Shown here: positions 1-7,444 of the stretch, piece after piece
Numbering within the stretch: the stretch's first letter is position 1
Layout of the letters: every line of letters begins with the position of its first letter
Notes under the pieces: model-generated
What the model was told of the DNA's origin: nothing
Database searches by the model: none
The model's input: the letters and a program-made list of their open reading frames with translations, nothing else
Origin: Ilumatobacteraceae bacterium
GTDB lineage: Bacteria > Actinomycetota > Acidimicrobiia > Acidimicrobiales > Iamiaceae
NCBI GenBank assembly: GCA_025463265.1
Contig: JAOBWH010000007.1
Coordinates: 1 to 52,600, forward strand
Direction of reading: 5' to 3'
DNA length: 52,600 nucleotides
Program-made: the position numbers and the translations under genes

Positions 1-854
1 CGCCGGGCCAGGGCACGGGGCCAGCCCGGCTCGAAGAACACGGTGGCCATGGCGACCATGAGCCAGGGGAAGACACCGATGGGGAACAGCCGCCAGGTGA
101 TGAGGTGGAAGGCCACCACGGCCAGCCACGCCCCCACGCGGGTCCGCCGCCACAGGAGCAGCGGGACCACCGCGCAGTCGAACGCAGCGCCCGCGACCGA
201 GAGGACGTGGGCGGTCTCGGGGTGGCGGAGCAGCGGCCCGATCAGCGGCACGTCCGAGCGGGCGGGCAGCCAGTACCGCAGCGGCAGCCCCCGCAGCAGC
301 CAGTCGGGCTGGAGCTTGGCCAGACCGGCTGATGCGTACACGACGCCGACCTGGAAGCGCAGCAGCCACACCCACCCGAGGGCGACGCGGCCTTCGGCGG
401 TGGGCCGGCGCCGGGCGTCGAAGCTCCACGTGGCACCGAACGGGACCACCAGCGCCAGCAGGGCCAGGAGCGTCACGAACCAGTAGTGGTTGAGGTAGGT
501 GGTGGCGTCGATGGCCTCGATCCACCCGAACGAGACGAGCAGCACGGCGGCGGCGAGGCGGGTCCGCCAACCGAGCGCCAGGGCGAGGCCGGCGGCGCCG
601 GTGGTGACGACGAGGACACGAATGCCCACGGGACCGGGCTGCGGAACCCAGTTCATCCAGAGGTAGCTGAACCGGTGCGTCGGCCCGGCGTAGAGGCGGT
701 CGGTCCAGCCGTAGGCCCAGGTCCGCACCGCGCTCAGCACCACCACCAGGCCGATGGCGATGCGCAACACGGCCAGCGAACCGCCGTCCGCTCGGCCGGC
801 AGCCCGACGGGTGACCGACGCCGTGGCGTCCCGAGCTTTCGTCCCGCTACCCAT
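1..854 (-). CDS. HTTM domain membrane protein (vitamin K-dependent gamma-carboxylase-like), 3' end outside window
   Basis: Reading the minus strand from the ATG at 854 gives 284 uninterrupted residues running off the window edge. It has about six hydrophobic segments, the first near residues 27-45. Two family hallmarks are visible: TTYLNHYWFV (about residues 118-127) and YASAGLAKLQPDW (about 173-185). The lysine at about 180 sits where the catalytic base of human GGCX (K218, in an AG-KKLDADW context) lies, so an active centre may be retained. HTTM proteins are polytopic membrane proteins related to the gamma-glutamyl carboxylase; most bacterial members have no known substrate. It is transcribed divergently from the imelysin operon across a 42-bp gap holding a palindrome. 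Family identity is confident; carboxylation is not shown. Confidence 0.85.
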   Translation of the reverse strand, partial: MGSGTKARDATASVTRRAAGRADGGSLAVLRIAIGLVVVLSAVRTWAYGWTDRLYAGPTHRFSYLWMNWVPQPGPVGIRVLVVTTGAAGLALALGWRTRLAAAVLLVSFGWIEAIDATTYLNHYWFVTLLALLALVVPFGATWSFDARRRPTAEGRVALGWVWLLRFQVGVVYASAGLAKLQPDWLLRGLPLRYWLPARSDVPLIGPLLRHPETAHVLSVAGAAFDCAVVPLLLWRRTRVGAWLAVVAFHLITWRLFPIGVFPWLMVAMATVFFEPGWPRALAR

Positions 855-860
855 AGTTGT

Positions 861-873
861 TAAGGTGACCTTA
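861..873. promoter_or_regulatory. 13-bp palindrome in divergent HTTM/imelysin promoter
   Basis: TAAGGT-G-ACCTTA is a perfect inverted repeat with a single central base. It lies 7 bp before the HTTM start codon and 23 bp before the imelysin start. The AGGT/ACCT arms resemble the ends of DtxR/IdeR boxes but the spacer is much shorter, so this may be an operator for an iron- or metal-responsive repressor. Assignment to a regulator is inference. Confidence 0.45.
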
Positions 874-896
874 CATCGATCTCGAAGGAGACTGCG

Positions 897-2132
897 TTGA
901 CGAAGCATCGAATCCTCCGCCAGCTGGCAGCTGCAAGTGCGGTCACGGCGCTGGCGGTGGGCATCGCCGGGTGCGGGAGCTCGGACTCCGCCAGCGACGG
1001 GGCCAAGACCGACCAGGCCACCACCACGGCAGCCGATGCCAAGACCCCGCTCCTCAGCGACCAGCAGGCCACCGCAGCCGCCACGACCTACGCCGACCTG
1101 GTGTTCGCCAGCTACACCGACCTCGTCGACGCCACGAAGCAGCTCCAGACCGACGTCGACGACTTCGTGGCCGACCCCACCGACGCCACCCTCGAGCAGG
1201 CCAAGGAGTCCTGGCTCACCGCTCGCGACGCCTACGGCCCCACCGAGGCGTACCGCTTCTACGACGGGCCCATCGACAACCCCGACGACGGCCCCGAAGG
1301 CCAGATCAACGCCTGGCCGATGGACGAGGCCTACGTCGACTACGTCGAGGACGATCCCGAGGCCGGCATCATCAACGACACCGAAGGCGTCCCGGAGATC
1401 ACCCGCGACGTCATCGTCGAGGCCAACGAGCAGGGCGGCGAGACCAACATCTCCACCGGCTGGCACGCCATCGAGTTCCTCCTCTGGGGCCAGGACCTCT
1501 CCGAGACCGGCCCCGGAGAGCGCCCGGTGACCGACTACCGCACCTCGCCCACGGCGGAGCGCCGTGCCGCCTACCTCACCGAGGTCACCGACCTCTTGGT
1601 CTCGGATCTCGAAGGCGTCACCGAGCAGTGGAACCCCGATGGCGGCGAGTACCGCACCGAGTTCCTGGACGATCCGCACCAGGCCGTCTCCAACATCCTC
1701 CGCGGCATGGGCGCCCTCTCGGCCGGTGAGCTCGCCGGCGAGCGCATCGCCGTCGCCCTCGACACCAAGGAGCAAGAAGACGAGCACTCCTGCTTCTCGG
1801 ACAACACCATGGCCGACGTCATCAACAACGCCACGGGCATCCAGCGGGCCTACACCGCCACCTACGACGGGGTCGACGGCCAGTCCCTGGCCGACGTGGT
1901 CGCCGAGGTGGATCCGGAGCTCAACGACGACCTCGTCGCCCAGCTCGATGCGAACGTCGCGCTTGCCGGCAGCCTGAAGGAACTCGGTACGTTCGAGGAG
2001 ATCATCCTCAGCGATGACGACGCCGAAGGGCCCCAGAAGATGAACCAGCTGATCGAGGACCTGCAGGCCCAGGGCGACGCCATCGCCGCCCTCGGCGCCG
2101 CGCTGGGCTACGAAGTCAGCCTCGAGATCTGA
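897..2132 (+). CDS. imelysin family lipoprotein (EfeO/IrpA-like iron-binding protein)
   Basis: 411 aa. The N-terminus is a lipoprotein signal with lipobox GIAGC (Cys 26), followed by a Ser/Thr/Ala linker. The imelysin signature GWHAIEFLLWGQD (residues 188-200) contains the conserved HxxE pair (H190, E193) thought to bind metal. Imelysin domains occur in EfeO/EfeM and IrpA-type iron-regulated surface proteins; peptidase activity was proposed for the family but is not established. The start is the TTG at 897, chosen because AAGGAG (885-890) lies 6 nt upstream. It is the first gene of an operon with the di-heme oxidoreductase 8 bp downstream. A surface iron-binding role is inferred. Confidence 0.9.
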   Translation: MTKHRILRQLAAASAVTALAVGIAGCGSSDSASDGAKTDQATTTAADAKTPLLSDQQATAAATTYADLVFASYTDLVDATKQLQTDVDDFVADPTDATLEQAKESWLTARDAYGPTEAYRFYDGPIDNPDDGPEGQINAWPMDEAYVDYVEDDPEAGIINDTEGVPEITRDVIVEANEQGGETNISTGWHAIEFLLWGQDLSETGPGERPVTDYRTSPTAERRAAYLTEVTDLLVSDLEGVTEQWNPDGGEYRTEFLDDPHQAVSNILRGMGALSAGELAGERIAVALDTKEQEDEHSCFSDNTMADVINNATGIQRAYTATYDGVDGQSLADVVAEVDPELNDDLVAQLDANVALAGSLKELGTFEEIILSDDDAEGPQKMNQLIEDLQAQGDAIAALGAALGYEVSLEI

Positions 2133-2140
2133 GGTCACCG

Positions 2141-3574
2141 ATGAACCGTCCGACCGGGCACCGCGTGGCGCGGGGGATCCTCGCGCTCGCCGTGCTCGGC
2201 GGGCTGCTCGCCGGTTGCACCAGCGACTCCCGCTCGGATGGGACGACCGCCACCACCTCCTCCGCACCCACGGACCAGGAGCTGCAGGACCAGGGCGGCG
2301 CCGACGGCACCACCGTCAACCAGGGCGCCACCGCCTTCGCCCAGGGCATGGAGGCGCTCGACAGCCAGGGCCGGCGCGACTTCGCCGTCGGCAACAGCTT
2401 CTTCAACCAGAACTGGGTGATGGCCCCCTCGTCGACCGTGGCACGCGACGGGCTCGGGCCGATCTTCAACGCCCAGTCGTGCTCGTCGTGCCACTTCGAG
2501 GACGGCCGGGGCCAGCCGCCCACCGAGCCCGATGACCCCACCCGCGGCCTGCTCATCCGCCTCAGCGTCCTCGACGAGGACGGGAACCCGCAGCCCCACC
2601 CGGACTACGGGAACCAGTTCCAGGACCGGGCCATCCGCAAGGTCCCGGCGGAAGGCTCGGTCGAGATCGACGTCACCGAGGAGCCGGGCAGGTACCCCGA
2701 CGGCACGGAGTACTCCCTCGGTGCGCCCACCTACCGGCTGGTGACCCCCGAGGGGAAGGCGATCGACGACATCGTGGTGTCGCCCCGCGTGGCGCCGGCG
2801 ATGATGGGCGTCGGCCTGCTCGAGAACGTCCCGGCCGAGACCATCGAGGCACTGGCCGACCCCGACGACACCGACGGCGACGGCGTCTCGGGCCGGCCGC
2901 ACCTGGTCGAGGGCGAGGACGGCGAGGAGGTCCTCGGACGCTTCGGGTGGAAGGCCGCGGTGCCCACCGTTCGCAAGCAGACGACCGAGGCCTTCGCCAA
3001 CGACATCGGCATCACCTCCGACGAGCACCCGGACCAGCCGTGCATGCCGGCCCAGACGGGATGCGTCGATGCCAGGAGCGGTGGTGACCCCGAGATCGAC
3101 GCCGACAAGGTCGACAAGATCGAGTTCTACTCCCGGACCCTCGCCGTGCCGGCCCGACGCGACGTGGGTGAGCCCGACACGGCAGCCGGCCAGCAGGCGT
3201 TCGAGGAGATCGGGTGCGTGTCGTGCCACACCTCGGAGCTGACGACCGGGTCGGACTCGGCGATCCCGGCGCTGAACGACCAGGTGATCCGCCCCTACTC
3301 GGACCTGTTGCTCCACGACATGGGCGAACGCTTGGCGGACGACCGGCCCGACGGCGACGCATCGGGCACGGAGTGGCGCACCCCGCCGCTGTGGGGCATC
3401 GGCCTGGTCGAGACCGTCAACGGCCACACCCGCTTCTTGCACGACGGCCGCGCCCGTTCCATCGAAGAGGCGATCCTCTGGCATGGTGGCGAGGCCGAAG
3501 GCGCCCGTGACCGGTTCGAGGACCTTCCGGCGAAGGATCGGAAGTCCGTCATCACCTTCCTGGAGTCCCTGTGA
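2141..3574 (+). CDS. di-heme oxidoreductase family lipoprotein (DHOR/DUF1111-like)
   Basis: 477 aa with lipobox LLAGC (Cys 26). There are two c-type heme sites, CSSCH (residues 114-118) and CVSCH (359-363), giving the MauG/peroxidase-like two-domain layout of the DHOR family. The protein must be exported and loaded with heme outside the cell. In many bacteria DHOR genes sit between imelysin genes, as here. By analogy with EfeB, a heme peroxidase working with the imelysin protein EfeO, it may change the redox state of iron at the surface; this is inference. Its stop overlaps the next start (GTGA at 3571-3574), so translation is probably coupled. Confidence 0.9.
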   Translation: MNRPTGHRVARGILALAVLGGLLAGCTSDSRSDGTTATTSSAPTDQELQDQGGADGTTVNQGATAFAQGMEALDSQGRRDFAVGNSFFNQNWVMAPSSTVARDGLGPIFNAQSCSSCHFEDGRGQPPTEPDDPTRGLLIRLSVLDEDGNPQPHPDYGNQFQDRAIRKVPAEGSVEIDVTEEPGRYPDGTEYSLGAPTYRLVTPEGKAIDDIVVSPRVAPAMMGVGLLENVPAETIEALADPDDTDGDGVSGRPHLVEGEDGEEVLGRFGWKAAVPTVRKQTTEAFANDIGITSDEHPDQPCMPAQTGCVDARSGGDPEIDADKVDKIEFYSRTLAVPARRDVGEPDTAAGQQAFEEIGCVSCHTSELTTGSDSAIPALNDQVIRPYSDLLLHDMGERLADDRPDGDASGTEWRTPPLWGIGLVETVNGHTRFLHDGRARSIEEAILWHGGEAEGARDRFEDLPAKDRKSVITFLESL

Positions 3575-4668
3575 TCCCTGTGCTCCCCACCATCCGCCGC
3601 GCCGCTGCGGTGCTGCTCGTCTGCAGCTCCATCTCCCTGGCCGCCTGCACCTCGAGCGACAGCGGCGGCGGGGCCACCACCACGAAGGCGCCCAAACCGG
3701 TCGAGGTCGGCGCGGTGCTGCAGGGGATCGCCGACGACGTGATCGTGCCGTCCTACGAGGCGCTGGGCTCCGGCCTCGACGGCCTCGAGGCTGCCACCGG
3801 CGAGCTCTGCGCCTCCCCGTCCGAGGCGAACCTCGTCGCCGCGCAGGATGCCTGGCGCGAGGCCGCCACCGCGTACCAGGGCACCCGGGCGGCGGGGGTC
3901 GGTCCAGCGCTCGACGCCCGGCTCATGAGCGACATCGGGTTCGCGGCGCGCGAGCGGGTGATCTCGCTGCTGCTCGAGAGCGGTGACCCGGTCGACGTCG
4001 CCGCCATGGAGCAGGAGGGCTCCGCCGCCCGCGGGCTCTACGCCGCGGAGATCGCCCTGTTCGGCGAGGGCACCGAGGCCCTCACCTCCGCGGCCGGCGC
4101 CCGCCGGTGCGAGTACGCCGCATCGGTGTCCACCCTCATGGTCCAGGCCGCCGCCCCCGTCATCGAGCAGTGGACCAGCGGCGACGCCGGCGAGCAGCTG
4201 GTGGAGGGACTCGACGGCGGTCCCCAGTCCTCCGTCGCCGCCCTGGTGAACGAGGCGACGCAGCGCCTCACCGAGATCGACGGGATGGGCCTCCGCGACA
4301 TGGCGGCGGCCTCGGGCGTCGAGGACCTCGATGCGTCCCGCGTCGGCGGCCCCGCCGACCAGCGCCTGGCCGAGCGCAAGGCCCTGCTCGCCGGCATCTC
4401 GGCGCTCACCGGCGACGGCTCGGACGGCATCTCCGCGCTCGTGGGCGCCAAGGACGCCAATGCCGCCGACCGGCTGGTGGACGCGCAGGCCAAGGCCGAC
4501 GAGACCCTGGCCGCGCTGCCCGACGCCGTGGCCGACGCGTTCGACGATCCGAAAGCGATCGATGCGGCGTCGAAGGCGGTGGACGAGCTGAAGGTCCTGC
4601 TCTCGACCGAGGTTGCGACCAAGCTCGGCGTCACCATCACGTTCAGTGACTCCGACGGCGACTCCTGA
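3571..4668 (+). CDS. second imelysin-like lipoprotein, HxxE motif not seen
   Basis: 365 aa, GTG start overlapping the DHOR stop by 4 bp. Signal peptide with lipobox SLAAC (Cys 26), then a Gly/Thr/Lys-rich linker. The helical pattern after residue 50 (a PSYEAL segment followed by AAQDAWREAATAYQGTRAAG) matches the imelysin-like fold, and the imelysin-DHOR-imelysin order supports the assignment. The GxHxxE signature of the first imelysin gene is not visible, so it may bind a different ligand or act as a structural partner. The 3' end overlaps the next ORF by 23 bp. Family call is fairly good; function unknown. Confidence 0.75.
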   Translation: MIPVLPTIRRAAAVLLVCSSISLAACTSSDSGGGATTTKAPKPVEVGAVLQGIADDVIVPSYEALGSGLDGLEAATGELCASPSEANLVAAQDAWREAATAYQGTRAAGVGPALDARLMSDIGFAARERVISLLLESGDPVDVAAMEQEGSAARGLYAAEIALFGEGTEALTSAAGARRCEYAASVSTLMVQAAAPVIEQWTSGDAGEQLVEGLDGGPQSSVAALVNEATQRLTEIDGMGLRDMAAASGVEDLDASRVGGPADQRLAERKALLAGISALTGDGSDGISALVGAKDANAADRLVDAQAKADETLAALPDAVADAFDDPKAIDAASKAVDELKVLLSTEVATKLGVTITFSDSDGDS

Positions 4669-5311
4669 CGCGGCCCCGCCGACGCGCGCCTGGCGCTGGG
4701 CCGTCCCGGTGCTCGCCGTGCTCGTCGCGGTCGTCGCCGGTGCGGTGACCCTCGCCGGGTCCGGCGAGGACGCCGGCTCCCGCAGATCGGCGCCGGCCAC
4801 GCCTCCCACCGAGGTGGCGGCGGACGCCGTCGAGGTCACCTCGGACGCCCCGGCGTACACCTCGCTCCAGGAGCTGGTCGACGCCTCGGACCTGGTGGTG
4901 CGGGGGCGGATCACCGCGGCCGAGCGGGGCCGCTGGTTCGGCGAGCCGGGGGCGGGGCGCATCCAGTCGCGCCTGCTCACGCTCGACGTCGATGAGATCC
5001 TGAGCGGCTCGCCCGAAGGCGAGGTGGCGTCGCTGCTGGTGGAGGAGGGGGGGTGGACCGAAGACGGCCGCCCGCTCGTCATCGACGGCGCCGTGCCCAG
5101 CCAGGAGGGCGATGAGGGCATCTGGTTCCTCACCGCCACCGGCGACGAGACCACCGGAGCGTGGATCGTGGTCAACGCCCAGGGGCGCTACCGCGTGGGG
5201 GAGGACGGGCTCGAGGGTGCGAAGGGCGGCGACCCGCTGGTGGCGGACCTGACGAGCGGCTCACTCGACGACCTGGAGGCCCGGATCAGCCGAACCCGGC
5301 CTCATCCATGA
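4646..5311 (+). CDS. membrane-anchored extracytoplasmic protein of unknown function in iron operon
   Basis: 221 aa from the GTG at 4646, which lies inside the 3' end of the preceding imelysin-like gene; an in-frame ATG at 4613 would add 11 residues. After a short cytoplasmic tail there is one hydrophobic segment (about residues 14-37), then an Ala/Thr/Pro linker and a roughly 150-residue domain beginning YTSLQELVDASDLVVRGRI. I do not recognise a catalytic motif; similar ASDLVVRGRV-type domains occur in uncharacterised actinobacterial surface proteins. The tight overlap indicates it belongs to the imelysin/DHOR operon. Its stop overlaps the stop region of the convergent Fe-binding protein gene by 26 bp. 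Confidence 0.7.
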   Translation: MTPTATPDAAPPTRAWRWAVPVLAVLVAVVAGAVTLAGSGEDAGSRRSAPATPPTEVAADAVEVTSDAPAYTSLQELVDASDLVVRGRITAAERGRWFGEPGAGRIQSRLLTLDVDEILSGSPEGEVASLLVEEGGWTEDGRPLVIDGAVPSQEGDEGIWFLTATGDETTGAWIVVNAQGRYRVGEDGLEGAKGGDPLVADLTSGSLDDLEARISRTRPHP

Positions 5312-6329
5312 GCTCGACGGCCTCCGGGTTCAGCTGACCGATCTTCTTGGCGTCGAGGGGCTGGGCCTCGAAGTCCAGCCCGAACTCCTCGGTGATCAAC
5401 GGCTCGGGCGTGGCCTCGGTGCTGGCCGGGAACTCGTGGTTGCTGTCGACCAGCACGCTCTGGCCGTCGGTGCCCAGCCACTCTAGGAAGTCCTGGGCGA
5501 GCTCGGGGTTCCCGGCGTACTTGGTGATGCCGCCGCCGGAGATGTTGACGTGGGTGCCGCCGGTCTCCTGGTTGGCCCAGATGAGGTCGACGGGCAGGTC
5601 CGGGTCCTGCTCCAGCTCACGGGCCAGGTAGTAGTGGTTGGCGATGCCGACATCGCAGGCGCCGGCGGCCATGGCCTGGATCATCTCGGTGTCGTTGGCA
5701 TAGATCTCGGCGTTGCGCGACCATCCCTTCAGCGTCTCGAGCGTCTTCTCCTTGCCGTCTTGGATGATCATGCTGGCGACGAGGGACTGCTGGTAGTCGT
5801 TGGTCGAGTTCCGCATGCAGACCCGGCCCTTCCACTCCGGGTCGGCCAGGTCCTCGTAGTTCTCCGGGACCTCGTCCTCGTCGAGCGCGTCGGTGTTGTA
5901 GATGATCGTGCGGGCCCGCAGCGCCAGCCCGAACCACAGGTCGTCGGGGTCGCGGTACTGCTCGGGGATGACCTTCTCGAGGGTGGGCGAGTCCATCGGC
6001 TGGAACAGCCCGTCCTCGGCGGCGTTGGCGAGGTTGCCGGCGTCGACGGTGATGTAGACGTCGGCCTCGGTGTCCTCGCCCTCGGCGGCGATCCGCTCCC
6101 GGAGCTCGGCGTCGTTGCCGGTGAGGAACTCGATCTTGACGCCCGTCTCGTCCTCGTACTGCTGGAACGCCTTCTCCACGTCGTAGTGGCGGCCGGAGTA
6201 CACGTGCAGGACCTTGCCCTCGGCGTCGCCGCCTCCGGATGAACCGCCGTCGGACTCGGCACAGCCCGCGGTGGCCAGCAGGGCGATGGCGATGGTGGCA
6301 GCGGCGATGGGGCGGAGCTTGCGGTGCAC
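5286..6329 (-). CDS. Fe(3+) ABC transporter substrate-binding lipoprotein (FbpA/FutA type)
   Basis: 347 aa. The start is the GTG at 6329, giving signal peptide HRKLRPIAAATIAIALLATAGC with lipobox Cys 23; a longer reading frame to 6536 crosses the promoter and is rejected. An AGAGGA ribosome site precedes it. The mature protein begins with the typical LHVYSGRHYD strand of class II iron-binding proteins, and GIANHYYLAREL carries the paired tyrosines that bind ferric iron in FbpA/FutA. The C-terminal region (TNDYQQSL, GGGITKYAGNPELAQDFLEWL) is also typical. It delivers Fe(III) to the permease encoded just upstream. An IdeR-like box lies 30 bp before the start, so iron repression is likely. Confidence 0.93.
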   Translation of the reverse strand: MHRKLRPIAAATIAIALLATAGCAESDGGSSGGGDAEGKVLHVYSGRHYDVEKAFQQYEDETGVKIEFLTGNDAELRERIAAEGEDTEADVYITVDAGNLANAAEDGLFQPMDSPTLEKVIPEQYRDPDDLWFGLALRARTIIYNTDALDEDEVPENYEDLADPEWKGRVCMRNSTNDYQQSLVASMIIQDGKEKTLETLKGWSRNAEIYANDTEMIQAMAAGACDVGIANHYYLARELEQDPDLPVDLIWANQETGGTHVNISGGGITKYAGNPELAQDFLEWLGTDGQSVLVDSNHEFPASTEATPEPLITEEFGLDFEAQPLDAKKIGQLNPEAVELMDEAGFG

Positions 6330-6359
6330 TGGGGGTCCTCTCGTGGACGGCCCGGCGAT

Positions 6360-6375
6360 GTTAGCCACGCCTAAC
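6360..6375 (-). promoter_or_regulatory. IdeR/DtxR-like iron box overlapping a -10 element
   Basis: On the minus strand, GTTAGGCGTGGCTAAC precedes the Fe-binding protein gene. Without its first base it matches 12 of 15 positions of the inner IdeR consensus TTAGGTTAGGCTAAC. It overlaps a TAACAT -10 hexamer, a position suited to repression when iron is plentiful. The match was made by eye and not scored. Confidence 0.6.
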
Positions 6376-6397
6376 ACGCGGTACCAGGCGCCTCCCG

Positions 6398-7444
6398 CTA
6401 CCCGTCCCGGTCCACCAGCGCCGGGGTGCGGGTGGCGAGGCTCGGGCGCACCCGGGTGCCCTCGGCGAGCGCCACGGAGCGGGGCTGCGTGGAGCGCACC
6501 GTGGTGCCCGACGCCAGGCGCACCTCGTAGGACCACGTCGGGCCCTGGTACTCCGCGCCGATGACCTCGGCGGTGCCCGCAGCGTCGATGGCCAGCGCCA
6601 CGTCGGCCGGGCGGACGACGGCATCACTCGGCCCGGGCCGCTCGCCGACGTCGATCGGACCGAGCTCGCACGACCCGTGGCCGGCATCGCCGGTGACGGG
6701 GAGGAACGCGGCCTCGCCCATGAACCCCGCCACGAAGCGGTTGGCCGGCCGGTCGAACACGTCGGGCCCGGTGCCGATCTGCTCGATGCGCCCGGCCCGC
6801 ATGACGGCGACCCGATCACCGAGGGCCATGGCCTCGGCCTGGTCGTGGGAGACGAACACCGCCGGCGTCCCGGTGGTGCGCAGCAGCGACACCAGCTGGG
6901 TGCGGACCTGGCTGCGCAGGTTCGGGTCGAGGGCGGCGAAGGGCTCGTCGAGGAGGAGCAGCCGCGGCTCGGGCGCCACCGCTCGGGCCACGGAGGCCCG
7001 CTGGCGCTCGCCGCCCGACACCTCGTGCGGGTACCGCTCGGCGAGGTGACCGATTTCGACCATGGCGAGCAGCTCGTCGACCTTCTGGCGGCGCTGGTCC
7101 TTCGGCTGCCTGCGGATGCCGAAGCCCACGTTCTCGCCGATGGTCAGGTGCGGGAACAGCGCATGGTCCTGGAACACCATGCCGACCGGCCGGCGCTCGG
7201 GAGCGGCGGCGGCCCGGCCGTCGTCGACGATCTCACCGGCCACGATGATCTGGCCCTCGTCGAGGCCGTGCAGGCCGGCGATCGAGCGCAGCAGCGTGGA
7301 CTTGCCGCACCCGCTCGGTCCCACCAGCACGAGCAGCTCGCCCTCGACCAGCTCCAGGTCCACGTGGTCGACGGCCACCACGGACCCGAACGACTTCTTG
7401 GCGCCCCGGACCTCCAGGGGCCGGTCGGCATCGGTGGTGGTCAT
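6398..7444 (-). CDS. Fe(3+) ABC transporter ATP-binding protein (FbpC type)
   Basis: 348 aa. ATG at 7444 overlaps the permease stop (ATGA). Walker A GPSGCGKST (residues 42-50), signature VSGGERQRASVARA, Walker B LLLLDEPFAALDP and the switch histidine in VFVSHDQAEAMALGDR are intact. About 110 residues follow the ATPase core and form a TOBE-like domain, as in ferric iron and spermidine/maltose importers. It powers uptake through the two-domain permease encoded immediately upstream. The long frame running on to 9100 is a shadow of the permease gene in another frame. Confidence 0.93.
   Translation of the reverse strand: MTTTDADRPLEVRGAKKSFGSVVAVDHVDLELVEGELLVLVGPSGCGKSTLLRSIAGLHGLDEGQIIVAGEIVDDGRAAAAPERRPVGMVFQDHALFPHLTIGENVGFGIRRQPKDQRRQKVDELLAMVEIGHLAERYPHEVSGGERQRASVARAVAPEPRLLLLDEPFAALDPNLRSQVRTQLVSLLRTTGTPAVFVSHDQAEAMALGDRVAVMRAGRIEQIGTGPDVFDRPANRFVAGFMGEAAFLPVTGDAGHGSCELGPIDVGERPGPSDAVVRPADVALAIDAAGTAEVIGAEYQGPTWSYEVRLASGTTVRSTQPRSVALAEGTRVRPSLATRTPALVDRDG

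Noticed and set aside
43-863. Plus-strand frames at the left end
   Set aside because: They are antisense to the HTTM gene, whose motifs are clear on the minus strand.
2135-3484. 449-residue frame antisense to the di-heme oxidoreductase
   Set aside because: Val/Gly/Arg/His-rich shadow of a well-supported gene with two heme motifs.
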